From assembly GCF_040605635.1 (NCBI RefSeq), contig NZ_JBEXDG010000031.1, positions 58,631 through 122,630 of the forward strand: a stretch of 64,000 nucleotides of DNA, in the 5' to 3' direction. The position numbers and the translations under genes were made by a program. The stretch's first letter is position 1. The number at the start of each line of letters is the position of its first letter. The stretch is from Dactylosporangium sp040605635 (lineage in GTDB: Bacteria > Actinomycetota > Actinomycetes > Mycobacteriales > Micromonosporaceae). This document shows, piece by piece, positions 9,362 to 18,279 of this stretch. The notes under the pieces were generated by a model, which saw only the letters and a list, made by a program, of their open reading frames with translations, was not told where the DNA came from and did not search any database.

Positions 9362-9446
9362 AGCGGCCCCCTCCCCGAAACCGGCGCCCATCATATTCCT
9401 GTCGATGTGTGGTGCATACCCGGCGTGTCTAGATCTGTTCGCTTCG

Positions 9447-10868
9447 TTATTTTCGCTGCGTGCAGGCCAGATCCGACAGTGCGACGCTGTCCGTGCCATA
9501 GACGGCGGCAACCGTGAAGCAGTAGTCGAGCTTCGGGTTGAGGCCGTTGAGGGTGTACGTGGTGGCGCCCGCGGCGAGCACCTGGAGCTGCCGCAGCGCG
9601 CCCTGCTGGCCGCCGGCGACGATGAACGGCACCGATCCCTTCGACGGATCGGTCCACGTCAGTGTGATGGACGTCTTGTCGTCGCGCAGCTTCATCGAGC
9701 CGGGCGCCTTCGGGTTCGCCGCGCCCGTGGCGCTCGCCCCGGCCGTCACGCTCGCGGTGCTCCCGGGGACGGCCCCGCCCTCCTGCCGCGCCGCGGGTGG
9801 GTCGGGGCTCGCGGCGATGAACGACACCACCGCCGCGGCGACCCCGCCGAGCACCGCCACGACCAGGATCACCAGCAGCGCGACGAGCGGCGACCGCCGC
9901 CGCGGCACGTCCTGCACGGGCAGCGGCGGCACGAACCGCTCCACGGCGGCCCCGCCGCTCGCCGGATACGCGTCGCCGCTGGTGGGATACGCCCCGCCGC
10001 TCGTCGGGTGCGCCCCGCCGCTGACGGGATACGCGGCGGCTCCGCTCGTCGGCTCGGCGAAGGCGGAAGCGAAGACGGGACCGGCGGCCGGTGGCGGGGA
10101 GACGGGCGCGTGCCGTGGCCAGGACAGCGGCTCCGGACGCTGCAGCACGCCCTGGTCCACCTCCTGCCAGCCCGCGTCCTGTGGCGGCGCAGGGGGAGGG
10201 TCGGCACGATCGTTGTGCTCGTCCGGTCGCCACAGCGGCGCGTGCGCGGGCTGCGCCGGCCGGTCGTCGTCGGCGCGCGGCTCCGGGTGGAAGATCGGCC
10301 GCTCGTCGGCGGGGCGCCGCTGCTCCACGGGCCAGGCGGGCGGCTGCGGGGTGCTCGTGCCCGTCGGCGCGGACAGCGGCTCGAACGGGGCCGGCGCCGA
10401 CTGGTGCGGCGCCCCGGACACACCGAACGCCCCCGCCGGCTCCGGCAGCCCCAGATACCGCCGGGCCGCCCGCACACTCGGGTGGTCCTCGCCGAGCGCG
10501 GCCGGCCCGAGCCTGGCCAGCTGCCCGTAGCGGCGCTTCGCCTCGTACACGTTGCCGAGCTCGTCGGCGATGCGGGCCAGCTCGTAGGACAGCGCGAGCA
10601 TGACCGCGTGCCCGTCGCCGAGGCGGTGGTAGCCGGCGGCGAGGCCCTCCTCCAGGACCCGCCGGGCGTCGCTGAGCTCGCCCAGGTCGGTGTGGAACTT
10701 CGCGAGCACGCAGGTCGCGGCGAGCACCTCGGGATCGTCGCCGGCCAGGGTCCCGGTCGCCGCGTCGAGGGCCTGGTCGAGCAGAGTGAACGCGCCCCGC
10801 ACGTCGCCCTGCGCCGCTACCGCGCGGGCACCCTGCACGGCGTTGGCGAGCTGTGCGGACGAGGACAC
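9447..10868 (-). CDS. TPR and fibronectin type III membrane protein
   Basis: The 473-residue protein begins with tetratricopeptide-like helices (about residues 1-140; AAGYHRLGDGHAVMLALSYE region), followed by a long Pro/Ala/Glu-rich linker, a short degenerate repeat (YPxSGGA-type units near residues 275-305), one transmembrane segment (LVALLVILVVAVLGGVAA, about 325-345) and an external fibronectin-like domain ending DLACTQRK. A cytoplasmic TPR sensor coupled across the membrane to an FN3 domain suggests protein-protein contacts on both sides. A paralog of the same design lies at 37112-38635. It is 85 bases upstream of the large FN3 gene and probably belongs to that operon. GTG start; divergent from the TetR gene. 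Confidence 0.8.
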   Translation of the reverse strand: MSSSAQLANAVQGARAVAAQGDVRGAFTLLDQALDAATGTLAGDDPEVLAATCVLAKFHTDLGELSDARRVLEEGLAAGYHRLGDGHAVMLALSYELARIADELGNVYEAKRRYGQLARLGPAALGEDHPSVRAARRYLGLPEPAGAFGVSGAPHQSAPAPFEPLSAPTGTSTPQPPAWPVEQRRPADERPIFHPEPRADDDRPAQPAHAPLWRPDEHNDRADPPPAPPQDAGWQEVDQGVLQRPEPLSWPRHAPVSPPPAAGPVFASAFAEPTSGAAAYPVSGGAHPTSGGAYPTSGDAYPASGGAAVERFVPPLPVQDVPRRRSPLVALLVILVVAVLGGVAAAVVSFIAASPDPPAARQEGGAVPGSTASVTAGASATGAANPKAPGSMKLRDDKTSITLTWTDPSKGSVPFIVAGGQQGALRQLQVLAAGATTYTLNGLNPKLDYCFTVAAVYGTDSVALSDLACTQRK

Positions 10869-10939
10869 GCCGCTACTCTGCCCTGTCGCGGGCCCCCGGC
10901 GCCACCCCGGTGCAGCGCGCCTGATCGATACTTGACGGC

Positions 10940-11665
10940 ATGGCAGATCATCCGCTGAGCCCGCTGCCCGGGGCCCGTGAGGCGCGCGACCCGTCCCGCG
11001 CCATCAAACGTGGCCCGAGCCGGGTGCCGCCGGAGGTCGTCGCCGCCAACCAGCGGGAGCGGCTCTTCGACGCCGTCGTGCACACCGTCGCGAGCAAGGG
11101 CTACGCCAGCGCGACGGTCAGCGACATCTGCCGCGCCGCCGGGGTGACCCGGCCGGCGTTCTACGCGCTGTTCGCCGGCAAGGACGACGCGCTGATCGCC
11201 ACGTACCGGCACGGCACCGACCTGCTGCTGCACCTGATGGAGTCCGCCTACCACGCGGAGCCCGCCTGGCGCGACGGTGCCCGCGCCGCGCTTCGCGTGC
11301 TGCTCCAGGTCCTGGCGGAGCTGCCGGCGTTCGCCACCACGGCGGTGGTCGAGATCGACGCCGCCGGGCCCCTGGCCAGGGCCGAGCGCGCTGCGCTGCT
11401 GCGCCGCTTCGACCGGTTCTTCAGCGAGGCGCCGAGCGCCGGTGACCTGCCCATGCCGGAGGAGCTCGTCGAGACGGTCGTCGGCGGCATCTACGCGACG
11501 ATCTACCGCTACGTCGCCGCCGGCCGGGTCGAGCAGCTCCCGGCGCTGCTGCCGATGCTCGCGTACTACACGCTGGTGCCGTTCGTGGGCCGCGAGGAGG
11601 CGGCGAGCGAGCTGACGATCCCGGTCCCCGACGGCCCGTCCGGCTGCCATCTCACGGACCTGTGA
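10940..11665 (+). CDS. TetR/AcrR family transcriptional regulator
   Basis: A 241-residue TetR-type repressor: the N-terminal helix-turn-helix spans about residues 35-80 (RLFDAVVHTVASKGYASATVSDICRAAGV with FYALFAGKDDAL following), and the remainder is the all-helical ligand domain. An N-terminal extension of about 30 residues precedes the HTH. It is divergent from the TPR-FN3 gene (71-bp gap), so that gene or itself is the likely target. The effector is unknown. Confidence 0.9.
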   Translation: MADHPLSPLPGAREARDPSRAIKRGPSRVPPEVVAANQRERLFDAVVHTVASKGYASATVSDICRAAGVTRPAFYALFAGKDDALIATYRHGTDLLLHLMESAYHAEPAWRDGARAALRVLLQVLAELPAFATTAVVEIDAAGPLARAERAALLRRFDRFFSEAPSAGDLPMPEELVETVVGGIYATIYRYVAAGRVEQLPALLPMLAYYTLVPFVGREEAASELTIPVPDGPSGCHLTDL

Positions 11666-11918
11666 CGGCGCGCCGGCAGCGGCGCCTGACGCGGCTCCGG
11701 CGGCGCCCTGACGACGCGGCCCGGCGGCCGCTCTGACGGCGGCCCCGGTGGCGCTCTGAGGACGGCACAGGCAAGTGCTCTGGCGGACGGCCGGCGGCCG
11801 CTCTGACGGCCCCGGCGGCGCTCTGAGGGCAGCGCAGGCGGGGCGCTCCGGCGGCGGCCCGGCGCGGTGTGCGCAGGCGGCGTCCGGCGGCCGTTCTGAG
11901 GGCGGCTCCGGGCGGGCT
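11666..11918. repeat. GC-rich degenerate short repeats between convergent genes
   Basis: This 253-bp stretch between the convergent TetR and AraC genes contains no convincing gene. It consists of imperfect repeats built on gcggccctctgac- and ccggcggcgctctgag-like words; the word cggccgctctgacgg occurs twice, with several near copies. It is probably slipped-strand low-complexity DNA. No terminator with a T-tract is visible. Confidence 0.5.
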
Positions 11919-12818
11919 TCAGGCGGTGCGCGGGGTCAGGCGGCCCGGCAGCGACGACCGCTGGTGCGGCACGCGCGGCGCGGCGGGGGAGCGCAGCAGG
12001 CCCGCCCGGAACGCGCCCGGCGCCTGGCCGGTCTCGCGGCCGAAGAACCGGCCGAAGTTCGTCGGCTCGTCGAAGCCGAGCCGGCGGCCGACCTCCGCGA
12101 CCGGCAGTGCGCTGGTCGCGAGGAGCCGTTTGGCCTCCAGGGCGATCCGCTCGTCGATGAGCTGCTTCGCGCTGCGCCCGGTCACCGCGAGGCCGGCCCG
12201 GGTCAGCGTCCGCACGGAGCAGCCCAGCCGCTCGGCATGGTCCTCGACCCGCCGGTGCGTGAGGTCGCGCTCGATCTCGGCGCGGAGCTGGTCGATGAGC
12301 GCGGCGGCGGGCCCGGTGCGCGGCGGGGGCGCGAGGGCGACGATGCGCATCAGCAGGACCGCGACCTGGTGCGCGAGGAGGGTGCGGCTCAGCTCCCCGC
12401 CGTCGCTGCGGGCCCGGTCGACCGCGATCTGCGCGATCTCCGCGACGATCGCCTCCTCGTCCTCGCCGGCCGGCTGCCAGCAGGCGGGCGCGGTCGGGTC
12501 GGCGACGAAGCGCACGGGCAGTGGCGGCAGGGCCGGCAGCGTCGACGGCGGGAAGGCCAGGACGGTCGCGTCGAAGCCGGCCTGCCCGCCGAACTGGTGC
12601 ACCTGGCCCGGCCGGCCCCACAGCAGGGTGCCCGGCCGGCACGGGTGGGTCACGAAGTCCAGCGTGTGGGTGCCCTGCCCGGTGCTGGCGAGGATGACCA
12701 CGTGGTCGAGGGCACGCTGCGGCCCCGGATGCGGGGGCAGGTCACTGAGCCGCGCCGCATCGACGGCCGCGGTCGGTGAAGCCCTGAGAAGCACCATGAC
12801 CTGCACGACTGTACCCAA
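11919..12818 (-). CDS. AraC family transcriptional regulator
   Basis: A 299-residue regulator with an N-terminal cupin-like sensory half (HVVILASTGQGTHTLDF, LLWGRPGQVHQFG) and a C-terminal double helix-turn-helix (about residues 175-275), including the second-HTH signature VAEVGRRLGFDEPTNFGRFFGRETGQAPGAFR. The N-terminal part resembles ligand-binding AraC domains, but the ligand is unknown. The GTG at 12818 and an internal start near 12797 are both possible. It lies 24 bases downstream of the hemerythrin gene on the same strand and may be co-transcribed with it. Confidence 0.88.
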   Translation of the reverse strand: MGTVVQVMVLLRASPTAAVDAARLSDLPPHPGPQRALDHVVILASTGQGTHTLDFVTHPCRPGTLLWGRPGQVHQFGGQAGFDATVLAFPPSTLPALPPLPVRFVADPTAPACWQPAGEDEEAIVAEIAQIAVDRARSDGGELSRTLLAHQVAVLLMRIVALAPPPRTGPAAALIDQLRAEIERDLTHRRVEDHAERLGCSVRTLTRAGLAVTGRSAKQLIDERIALEAKRLLATSALPVAEVGRRLGFDEPTNFGRFFGRETGQAPGAFRAGLLRSPAAPRVPHQRSSLPGRLTPRTA

Positions 12819-12842
12819 GCCCGGCCATGGGCTCCAGACCCC

Positions 12843-13283
12843 TCAGGACACGCTGATCCCGGCGACGGCGAGCTCCTCGAGGCGGACCTGTTCGAAGGCC
12901 GCGCCGAGCTCGACGAGCCGCGCCGGGTCGACGGCGTCACGCAGCGCGGGGAGCACCGAGGTCTCCTCGTCCTCGATGTGGTGGCCGACGGTGGCGATGA
13001 AGTCGTCGAGCCTGGTGCTGAACGACTCGTCGTCGGGACCCATCCGCTGCAGGTCGTGGAGCATCCGCTCGGCCTCGTGGTGCTCGTCCGCGCCGTGATG
13101 TGCCATCTCCGCCGGCAGCGACGGGTACACCCGCTGCTCCTCGGCGTGGCTGTGCGCGGTCAGCCGGGCGGCGATCTCGTCGAGCAGCAGCTGCCGGTCG
13201 CCCGCGCCGGCCCTGAGCCGGTCGAAGAGCTGCTCCATGATCCGGTGGTCGTTCATGATCAGCGTGACGGCGTCGGTTGCCAT
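12843..13283 (-). CDS. Hemerythrin HHE cation-binding domain protein
   Basis: A 146-residue four-helix protein with the spaced ligands expected of a non-haem di-iron hemerythrin: DHRIMEQLFD, HSHAEEQRVYP, HHEAERML and GHHIEDEETSVLP. Such proteins bind oxygen or nitric oxide, or act in redox and iron sensing, in the cytosol. The start ATG at 13283 (MATDAVTL) is chosen because it is preceded by GGGGGAG; an upstream in-frame GTG has no such site. It is divergent from the CitE-like gene. Confidence 0.88.
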   Translation of the reverse strand: MATDAVTLIMNDHRIMEQLFDRLRAGAGDRQLLLDEIAARLTAHSHAEEQRVYPSLPAEMAHHGADEHHEAERMLHDLQRMGPDDESFSTRLDDFIATVGHHIEDEETSVLPALRDAVDPARLVELGAAFEQVRLEELAVAGISVS

Positions 13284-13404
13284 GACTCCCCCTGTCGTCG
13301 CGGTCACTGTTCAGCGTGCACCGCTACCCGGCGAGAGGAGGGGCCAAACGGTCAAAACGCATCGTGCGCGTGCGGCGGCGGCGCTCCCGGCCGATGATCG
13401 GAGT

Positions 13405-14061
13405 ATGAGGTCGTGGCTGTATATCCCCGATATCCGAAATGTCGGAAACAGCGAGGCGGACGCGTTCGTCGTCGACCTCGAACGCGCCGGCGATCCCGCC
13501 GCGGTGGGGAAGTGGATCGCGGAGCTGGCCCGCCCCGCCGTCTGGGTGCGCCTGGACGGCGCCGACGAGGGATGGCAGGCCGTGCGGACCGTCGTCTCGC
13601 CCGCCCTCGCGGGCGTCTGCGTCGCCGCCCGGTCGGCCAGCGAGGTCGCCGCCCTCGGCGCCGTCATCGCCGAGGCGGAGGAGACCGCCCGCCTGCCGGT
13701 CGGGCGGATCGCGGTCGTCCCGCGCCTGGAGACCGCCGCCGCCGTGCTGCAGGCCGCCGAGATCGCCCGCGCGCCCCGGGTCGCCCGCCTGCAGCTCGCC
13801 GAGGGGCCGCTGACCCGGCAGCTCGGGGTCGAGCCGGGCGAGGACGAGCGCGAGCTGCTGTGGGCCCGGTCGATGGTCGTGATGGCCGCGGCGGCCGCCG
13901 GTCTGGCGCCACCGATCGCCGCGTCGTGTCCCGCCGGCACCGACGGCGAATCGTCGGCCCTCGCCCTGCGCAGGCTCGGCTTCCGCGGCCGGACCTGCCT
14001 GGACGGGGCCCAGGTGCGCATCGCGAACAAAGTATTTGCGGACGCATCGACATTGGCATGA
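13405..14061 (+). CDS. HpcH/HpaI aldolase / CitE-like protein, short form
   Basis: The 218-residue protein starts with MRSWLYIPDIR, the opening of CitE-type lyases (MRSWLYVPG), and continues with DAFVVDLERAGDP, VWVRLDG and RLETAAAVLQA, matching the HpcH/HpaI TIM-barrel fold. It is shorter than typical CitE-like proteins (about 270-290), mainly through loss of loop residues near the N terminus. Expected activity: acyl-CoA-linked C-C bond cleavage or formation (malyl- or citramalyl-CoA lyase type), though it is not certain that the substrate pocket is complete. It stands alone between the divergent hemerythrin gene and a long regulatory gap. Confidence 0.7.
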   Translation: MRSWLYIPDIRNVGNSEADAFVVDLERAGDPAAVGKWIAELARPAVWVRLDGADEGWQAVRTVVSPALAGVCVAARSASEVAALGAVIAEAEETARLPVGRIAVVPRLETAAAVLQAAEIARAPRVARLQLAEGPLTRQLGVEPGEDERELLWARSMVVMAAAAAGLAPPIAASCPAGTDGESSALALRRLGFRGRTCLDGAQVRIANKVFADASTLA

Positions 14062-14386
14062 GATTATGTGACTGACGACAAACGATCACCCTTTGTGCTG
14101 TCGACAATGCAATGGGTGAGTATTTCCGTCCCGTAAAAACCCCGAAACGTCGGTGTTGCGTCGAGCGTCCCCCGACCAGGTGGAATCCGGGCCCCGGCAG
14201 CCGTTAGGGTCCGTATGGGTTCGTGTACACCGGCCCAACGGATGAGGAAAAAAGAGGCGTTCGTCGCTGCGCGGACGACGTCGGTATTGACACCGATCGG
14301 CCGAGCTGTGATTGTGCTCAACGTCATGTGCCTGCTTGTCAGGACTGACCCGTATTGTCAATCTCGGATGCCTGCGGGGACTCTTC
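14062..14386 (+). promoter_or_regulatory. AT-richer leader region upstream of the first conservon
   Basis: A 325-bp gene-free stretch clearly lower in GC than its surroundings. It holds a consensus -35-like TTGACA at 14287-14292, with only a poor -10 about 17-18 bases on, and two TTGTCA words near 14335 and 14355. Short open frames here have no coding-like codon use. I read it as the promoter and regulatory region of the cvnA-cvnB-cvnD operon. Confidence 0.4.
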
Positions 14387-17209
14387 GTGACCCAAAGCCA
14401 GAGCACGTCGTCGCTGCCCGTTCCCAGGCAGGAGCGCGACCCTCGGCTGAGTCCCGATCGCCGCCCGACCCGCCACGCCGCCGCTGCGACCGCGCCCCAG
14501 CGCGATCCGCAGGGCCGGCGTGAGCGGCCCGGGCGGCGCATCATCGACCAGCTCCGGCTCATCGTCGCTCTTCCACTCGTCGCCGTCGTGGTGTTCGCCG
14601 GCATCGCCCTGGTGACCACCGTCCAGCAAGTGAACGGCAGCCGGCAGCTGCAGGACCTCTCGGCGCTCGCCTCCGACGCCGGTGGTCTGGCCCACGCGCT
14701 GCAGCGTGAGCGGGCCGCGGCCGTCAACGTGCTGCTCAACCCGGCGTCGGCGCAGCTCGAGGCGTTCTCGTCACAGGTGATGATCACCGACGACAACATC
14801 GACGCGTACCGCGAGAGCCGCGCGGGCGTCAGCGAGGTGCCCGACGTGGTCCGCCGCGTCGACGACAACCTCGCCGCCATGGCCAGCCTGCGCAAGCAGG
14901 TCCGCGAGGACCAGCGCGCGTCGGTGTCCGGGATCGCGTTCAGCTACCGCATCCTGATCGCCGACCTGCTGTCCTACCGGGAGTCGGTGGCCCGCTCCGG
15001 CGCCCCGACCGAGCTCGCCGACCAGATCCGCGCGGCGGCCGCCCTGTCCCGCGCGGCGGAGGCCCTCGGCCAGCAGCAGGCGGCCGTGCTGCGCGCCGTC
15101 GCCGCGGGCGAGCTGACCCCCGCGCTCCAGCAGGAGATCACCGCGACCCGGACGAGCTTCGTCGAGTCGACGGTCCAGTTCAACGACCTCGCCCCGGCGC
15201 AGTGGCGCAGCTGGTACGAGCAGGCCAGCACCGGGGAGCAGGTCATCGCCGCGCAGCGGCTGCAGGACCAGGTCAACCGCACCCGCCCCGGCCAGCAGGT
15301 CGCCCTGGACACCGGCAACTGGATCAACGCGATGTCGGGCTGGTCGGGCCTGCTGTTCGAGGTGCAGCAGAAGACCGACGACGCGATCGAGGCGAAGGTC
15401 GGTGAGCTGCGCGACGAGCAGATGACCCAGGCCGGCTTCCAGATCGCCGGCGTCGCCCTGGTGCTGCTCATCGCCACCGTCCTCACCGGTGTCGTGGCCC
15501 GTCGGATCACCCGGCGCCTGCGCGCCCTGCACGACGCGGCCCGCGAGGTCGCCTACGAGCAGCTGCCCGCGGTCGTCGCGGAGCTGCGGGCGGCGGCACC
15601 CGGCACGGTCGACCCGGACGACGTCGCCGACCGCGCGTCGGCGAAGCTCGTCGTCGGCGGCGCGGACGAGGTCGCCGACGTGGCGCAGGCCTTCCGCGCG
15701 GTCCACCGCGAGGCGGTCCGCATCGCCGGTGAGCAGGCCGTCATGCGCTCCAACGTCGCGGAGATCTTCGTCCACCTGTCCCGCCGCGAGCAGCGGCTGG
15801 TCGACGCGGTCCTGGCCCAGGTCGACCGGGTCGAGCGCGACGAGACCGACCCGGACCGGCTCCAGCAGCTGTACCAGCTGGACCACCTGGCCACCCGGAT
15901 GGCCCGGATCAACCTGAGCCTGCTCGTCCTCGGTGGCTCCGGCGCGGCCCGCGTCCGCCGCGAGGACGCCCCGATGGGCAAGGTCCTGCAGGCCGCCATC
16001 TCGCAGATCGAGCACTACACCCGGGTCCGCTTCGGCAGCGTCGACGACGACGTCGCGGTCGTCGCCGAGGCCGTCGACGAGATCGTGCACCTGCTCGCGG
16101 AGCTGCTGGACAACGCGACCGGCTACTCGCCGCCGGAGTCCGAGGTGTGGGTCACCGGCCGCGCGCTCGGCGACCGGATCATCCTGCAGATCGTCGACGA
16201 GGGCGTGGGTCTCGCGCCGTCGCGCCGCGCGCAGCTCAACGACCTGCTCGCCCAGCCGCCCGCGATCGACATCGCCGCCGTGCGTGCCATGGGTCTCACC
16301 GTGGTCGGGCACATCGCCGCCCGGTACCACATCGAGGTGCAGCTGCGGCCCGGCCAGCACGGCGGCACGCTCGCCGAGGTGGTCATCCCCAAGGACGTGT
16401 TCCGCCCGATCATGGCCTCGGAGCGCGGGCCGCAGCTCCCGCCGGCGATCAGCGCGGGTGTGCCGGCCGGCTACGTCGCGGCCGGCGGTGGCAACGGTGG
16501 CAGCGGTAACGGCGGCGCCCCCGCCCGCCCGGTCGTCGCGGAGCTGTTCACGCCGGCACCGCGGACCGCGCCGCCGAGCCTGTTCGACGTGCCGACCCAG
16601 GAGTTCCGGGTCGCCACCCCGAGCCAGGACCACGCACGCCAGGACCATGCGCGCCAGGACCACGCACGCCAGGACCACGGGCAGCAGGAATACGGGCAGC
16701 AGGAATACGCGCAGGTGGTGCAGGAGTTCGCCCCGGCGCCGCGCGACAACCGCACCGCCACGGCGATGCCGCCGGGGCCGGGCGCCTGGCCGCCGCTGCC
16801 GGAGCCGGAGGTGCCGTCGATCCTCGCCGACGCCGACGACTCGATCGAGCTGCCGATCTTCCAGTCGGTCAACGGCTGGTTCCGCACGGAGACGCCGGTC
16901 GAGCTGGCCGTCCCGAGTGGGTACTCCGCCCCGCCCGTGCCCGTCGCCGCCGTCCCCGAGCCGCAGAACTGGGAGTCCAGCGCGGACGCCGGCTGGCGGG
17001 CGGCGCAGGAGGCGGCTACCCCTGACGTCAGTTCGGTCACCGCGTCGGGCCTTCCGGTCCGCGCGCCGCAGCGGCACCTGGTGCCCGGCGGGGCCGCGCC
17101 GGCGCAGGTGGACCGCTCCGCCGCAACGCGCCGCGACCCCACCAAGGTCGCCGCCGCGATGTCCGCCTACGCCCGCGGTGTGGCCGGTCGCCGGCCGGCC
17201 GGCTCCTGA
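14387..17209 (+). CDS. cvnA: Conservon sensor histidine kinase-like protein (CvnA), nitrate/nitrite-sensor type
   Basis: A 940-residue membrane protein: TM1 about residues 57-79, a large extracytoplasmic helical region of the NIT (nitrate/nitrite-sensing) type, TM2 about 348-372, a HAMP-like linker, a dimerisation helix with LDHLATRM, and a HATPase domain whose N-box reads HLLAELLDNATGYS (about 567-580) with IVDEGVGL and AMGLTVVGHIAARY. The long C-terminal tail is Pro/Ala-rich with a QDHAR repeat. In Streptomyces conservons CvnA works with the roadblock, DUF742 and GTPase partners encoded immediately downstream, at the membrane. The GTG start at 14387 follows GGGGA. The gene is 32 bases before cvnB. 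Confidence 0.88.
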   Translation: MTQSQSTSSLPVPRQERDPRLSPDRRPTRHAAAATAPQRDPQGRRERPGRRIIDQLRLIVALPLVAVVVFAGIALVTTVQQVNGSRQLQDLSALASDAGGLAHALQRERAAAVNVLLNPASAQLEAFSSQVMITDDNIDAYRESRAGVSEVPDVVRRVDDNLAAMASLRKQVREDQRASVSGIAFSYRILIADLLSYRESVARSGAPTELADQIRAAAALSRAAEALGQQQAAVLRAVAAGELTPALQQEITATRTSFVESTVQFNDLAPAQWRSWYEQASTGEQVIAAQRLQDQVNRTRPGQQVALDTGNWINAMSGWSGLLFEVQQKTDDAIEAKVGELRDEQMTQAGFQIAGVALVLLIATVLTGVVARRITRRLRALHDAAREVAYEQLPAVVAELRAAAPGTVDPDDVADRASAKLVVGGADEVADVAQAFRAVHREAVRIAGEQAVMRSNVAEIFVHLSRREQRLVDAVLAQVDRVERDETDPDRLQQLYQLDHLATRMARINLSLLVLGGSGAARVRREDAPMGKVLQAAISQIEHYTRVRFGSVDDDVAVVAEAVDEIVHLLAELLDNATGYSPPESEVWVTGRALGDRIILQIVDEGVGLAPSRRAQLNDLLAQPPAIDIAAVRAMGLTVVGHIAARYHIEVQLRPGQHGGTLAEVVIPKDVFRPIMASERGPQLPPAISAGVPAGYVAAGGGNGGSGNGGAPARPVVAELFTPAPRTAPPSLFDVPTQEFRVATPSQDHARQDHARQDHARQDHGQQEYGQQEYAQVVQEFAPAPRDNRTATAMPPGPGAWPPLPEPEVPSILADADDSIELPIFQSVNGWFRTETPVELAVPSGYSAPPVPVAAVPEPQNWESSADAGWRAAQEAATPDVSSVTASGLPVRAPQRHLVPGGAAPAQVDRSAATRRDPTKVAAAMSAYARGVAGRRPAGS
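16625..16714 (+). repeat. 15-bp in-frame tandem repeat encoding QDHAR/QEYGQ units
   Basis: Within the 3' part of the first cvnA gene the sequence encodes three QDHAR units followed by QDHGQ, QEYGQ and QEYAQ (residues about 747-776). The 15-bp units are nearly identical at DNA level, so the array probably varies in copy number between strains and acts as a flexible hydrophilic spacer. Confidence 0.8.
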
Positions 17210-17241
17210 AGCACGAAGAACAGCAAGAGAGGACCATTTCT

Positions 17242-17637
17242 GTGACCGACCCGAGTAATCTCGGTTGGCTGCTGGACAACTTTGCGAGCCGCACCCCCGA
17301 CGTCAGTCACGCGCTGGCGATCTCCACCGACGGGCTGGTCCTGGCGCACACCCGCGCCCTGCCCCGCGACCGGGCCGACCAGCTGGCCGCGACCGGCAGC
17401 GGTCTCGTCGCGCTGCTCGCCGGCGCGGCGCGGTTCTTCGAGGCGGGCAGCGTCATCTCCAACGTGACGCAGCTCGACGGCGGCTTCATGTTCTGCATGG
17501 CGTTCAGCGACGGCGCCTCGCTGCTGGTGCTCGCCTCGCCGCACGCCGACGTCGGCAAGGTGTCCTACGAGATGACCGAACTGGCCAACCGGATCGGCGA
17601 CGCCCTGTCGCCGTCGGTGCGTGGGGCGCCGGCATGA
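17242..17637 (+). CDS. cvnB: Roadblock/LC7 domain protein (CvnB)
   Basis: A 131-residue protein of the roadblock/LC7 fold: NLGWLLDNFASRTPDVSHALAISTDGLVLA and the LPRDRADQLAATGSGL segment are typical conservon roadblock sequences. Family members dimerise and regulate the partner Ras-like GTPase (comparable to MglB). It follows cvnA with a good AGAGAGGA site before its GTG, and its stop overlaps the start of the GTPase gene. The DUF742 gene (cvnC) normally found between the two is missing. Confidence 0.92.
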   Translation: MTDPSNLGWLLDNFASRTPDVSHALAISTDGLVLAHTRALPRDRADQLAATGSGLVALLAGAARFFEAGSVISNVTQLDGGFMFCMAFSDGASLLVLASPHADVGKVSYEMTELANRIGDALSPSVRGAPA

Positions 17638-18209
17638 CGGCACCGGGACGCGGCCGGCCGACCGCAGTCAAGATCATCATTGCGGGCGGGTTCGGCGCCG
17701 GCAAGACCACCCTCGTCGGGGCCATCTCGGAGATCCCTCCCGTGACGACCGAGGCCGTGATGACCGCTGCCAGCCTCGGGCACGACGACGCCACCCTCGT
17801 GCCGGAAAAGGGCAGCACGACCGTCGCCATGGACTTCGGCCGGATCACGCTGTACCAGGACCTCGTGCTCTACCTGTTCGGCACGCCCGGGCAGAAGCGG
17901 TTCTGGTTCATGTGGGACGAGCTGTGCCGTGGCGCGATCGGGGCCGTGGTCATCGCCGACACGCGGCGCCTCGCCGACTGCTTCGGCGCCATCGACTTCT
18001 TCGACAACCGGCGGCTGCCGTACGTCATCGCGGTCAACCACTTCGAGGGCGCGTCCAAGTATCACCTCGAGGACGTCCGCGAGGCCCTCGCCGTGAGCCG
18101 GGGCGTGCCGATGATCAACGCCGATGTCCGCTCCCGGGCGTCGGCCAAGGAGATCCTGGTCGCCGTCACCGAGCACGCGCTTGCCCAGCGCATCGGCGCC
18201 CGCCGCTGA
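17634..18209 (+). CDS. cvnD: Conservon Ras-like GTPase (CvnD)
   Basis: A 191-residue small GTP-binding protein. The P-loop GGFGAGKTT lies near residues 17-25, the switch/G3 region reads YLFGTPGQKRFWFMWDEL, and the base-recognition motif VNHF (in place of NKxD) is the form usual in this ATP/GTP-binding family. It overlaps cvnB by four bases. In conservons the GTPase associates with the membrane kinase and roadblock protein and acts as a switch. No cvnC is present, so the usual four-gene set is incomplete here. Confidence 0.9.
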   Translation: MTAPGRGRPTAVKIIIAGGFGAGKTTLVGAISEIPPVTTEAVMTAASLGHDDATLVPEKGSTTVAMDFGRITLYQDLVLYLFGTPGQKRFWFMWDELCRGAIGAVVIADTRRLADCFGAIDFFDNRRLPYVIAVNHFEGASKYHLEDVREALAVSRGVPMINADVRSRASAKEILVAVTEHALAQRIGARR

Positions 18210-18279
18210 ACCACTGGTGAAACTTCCCCTCTTCACCTGCCGCTTCACAACCGCGAACGCACAGACACATAGGAGAACC

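Noticed and set aside
6737..9517. Very long plus-strand frame over the FN3 gene
   Set aside because: It is rich in Arg, Val, Asp and Gly repeats with no recognisable fold, while the minus strand shows clear FN3 domains and a ribosome binding site.
11666..11918. Small coding gene between tetR and araC
   Set aside because: Frames here are made of degenerate repeats with no start site or codon bias; no homology was recognised.
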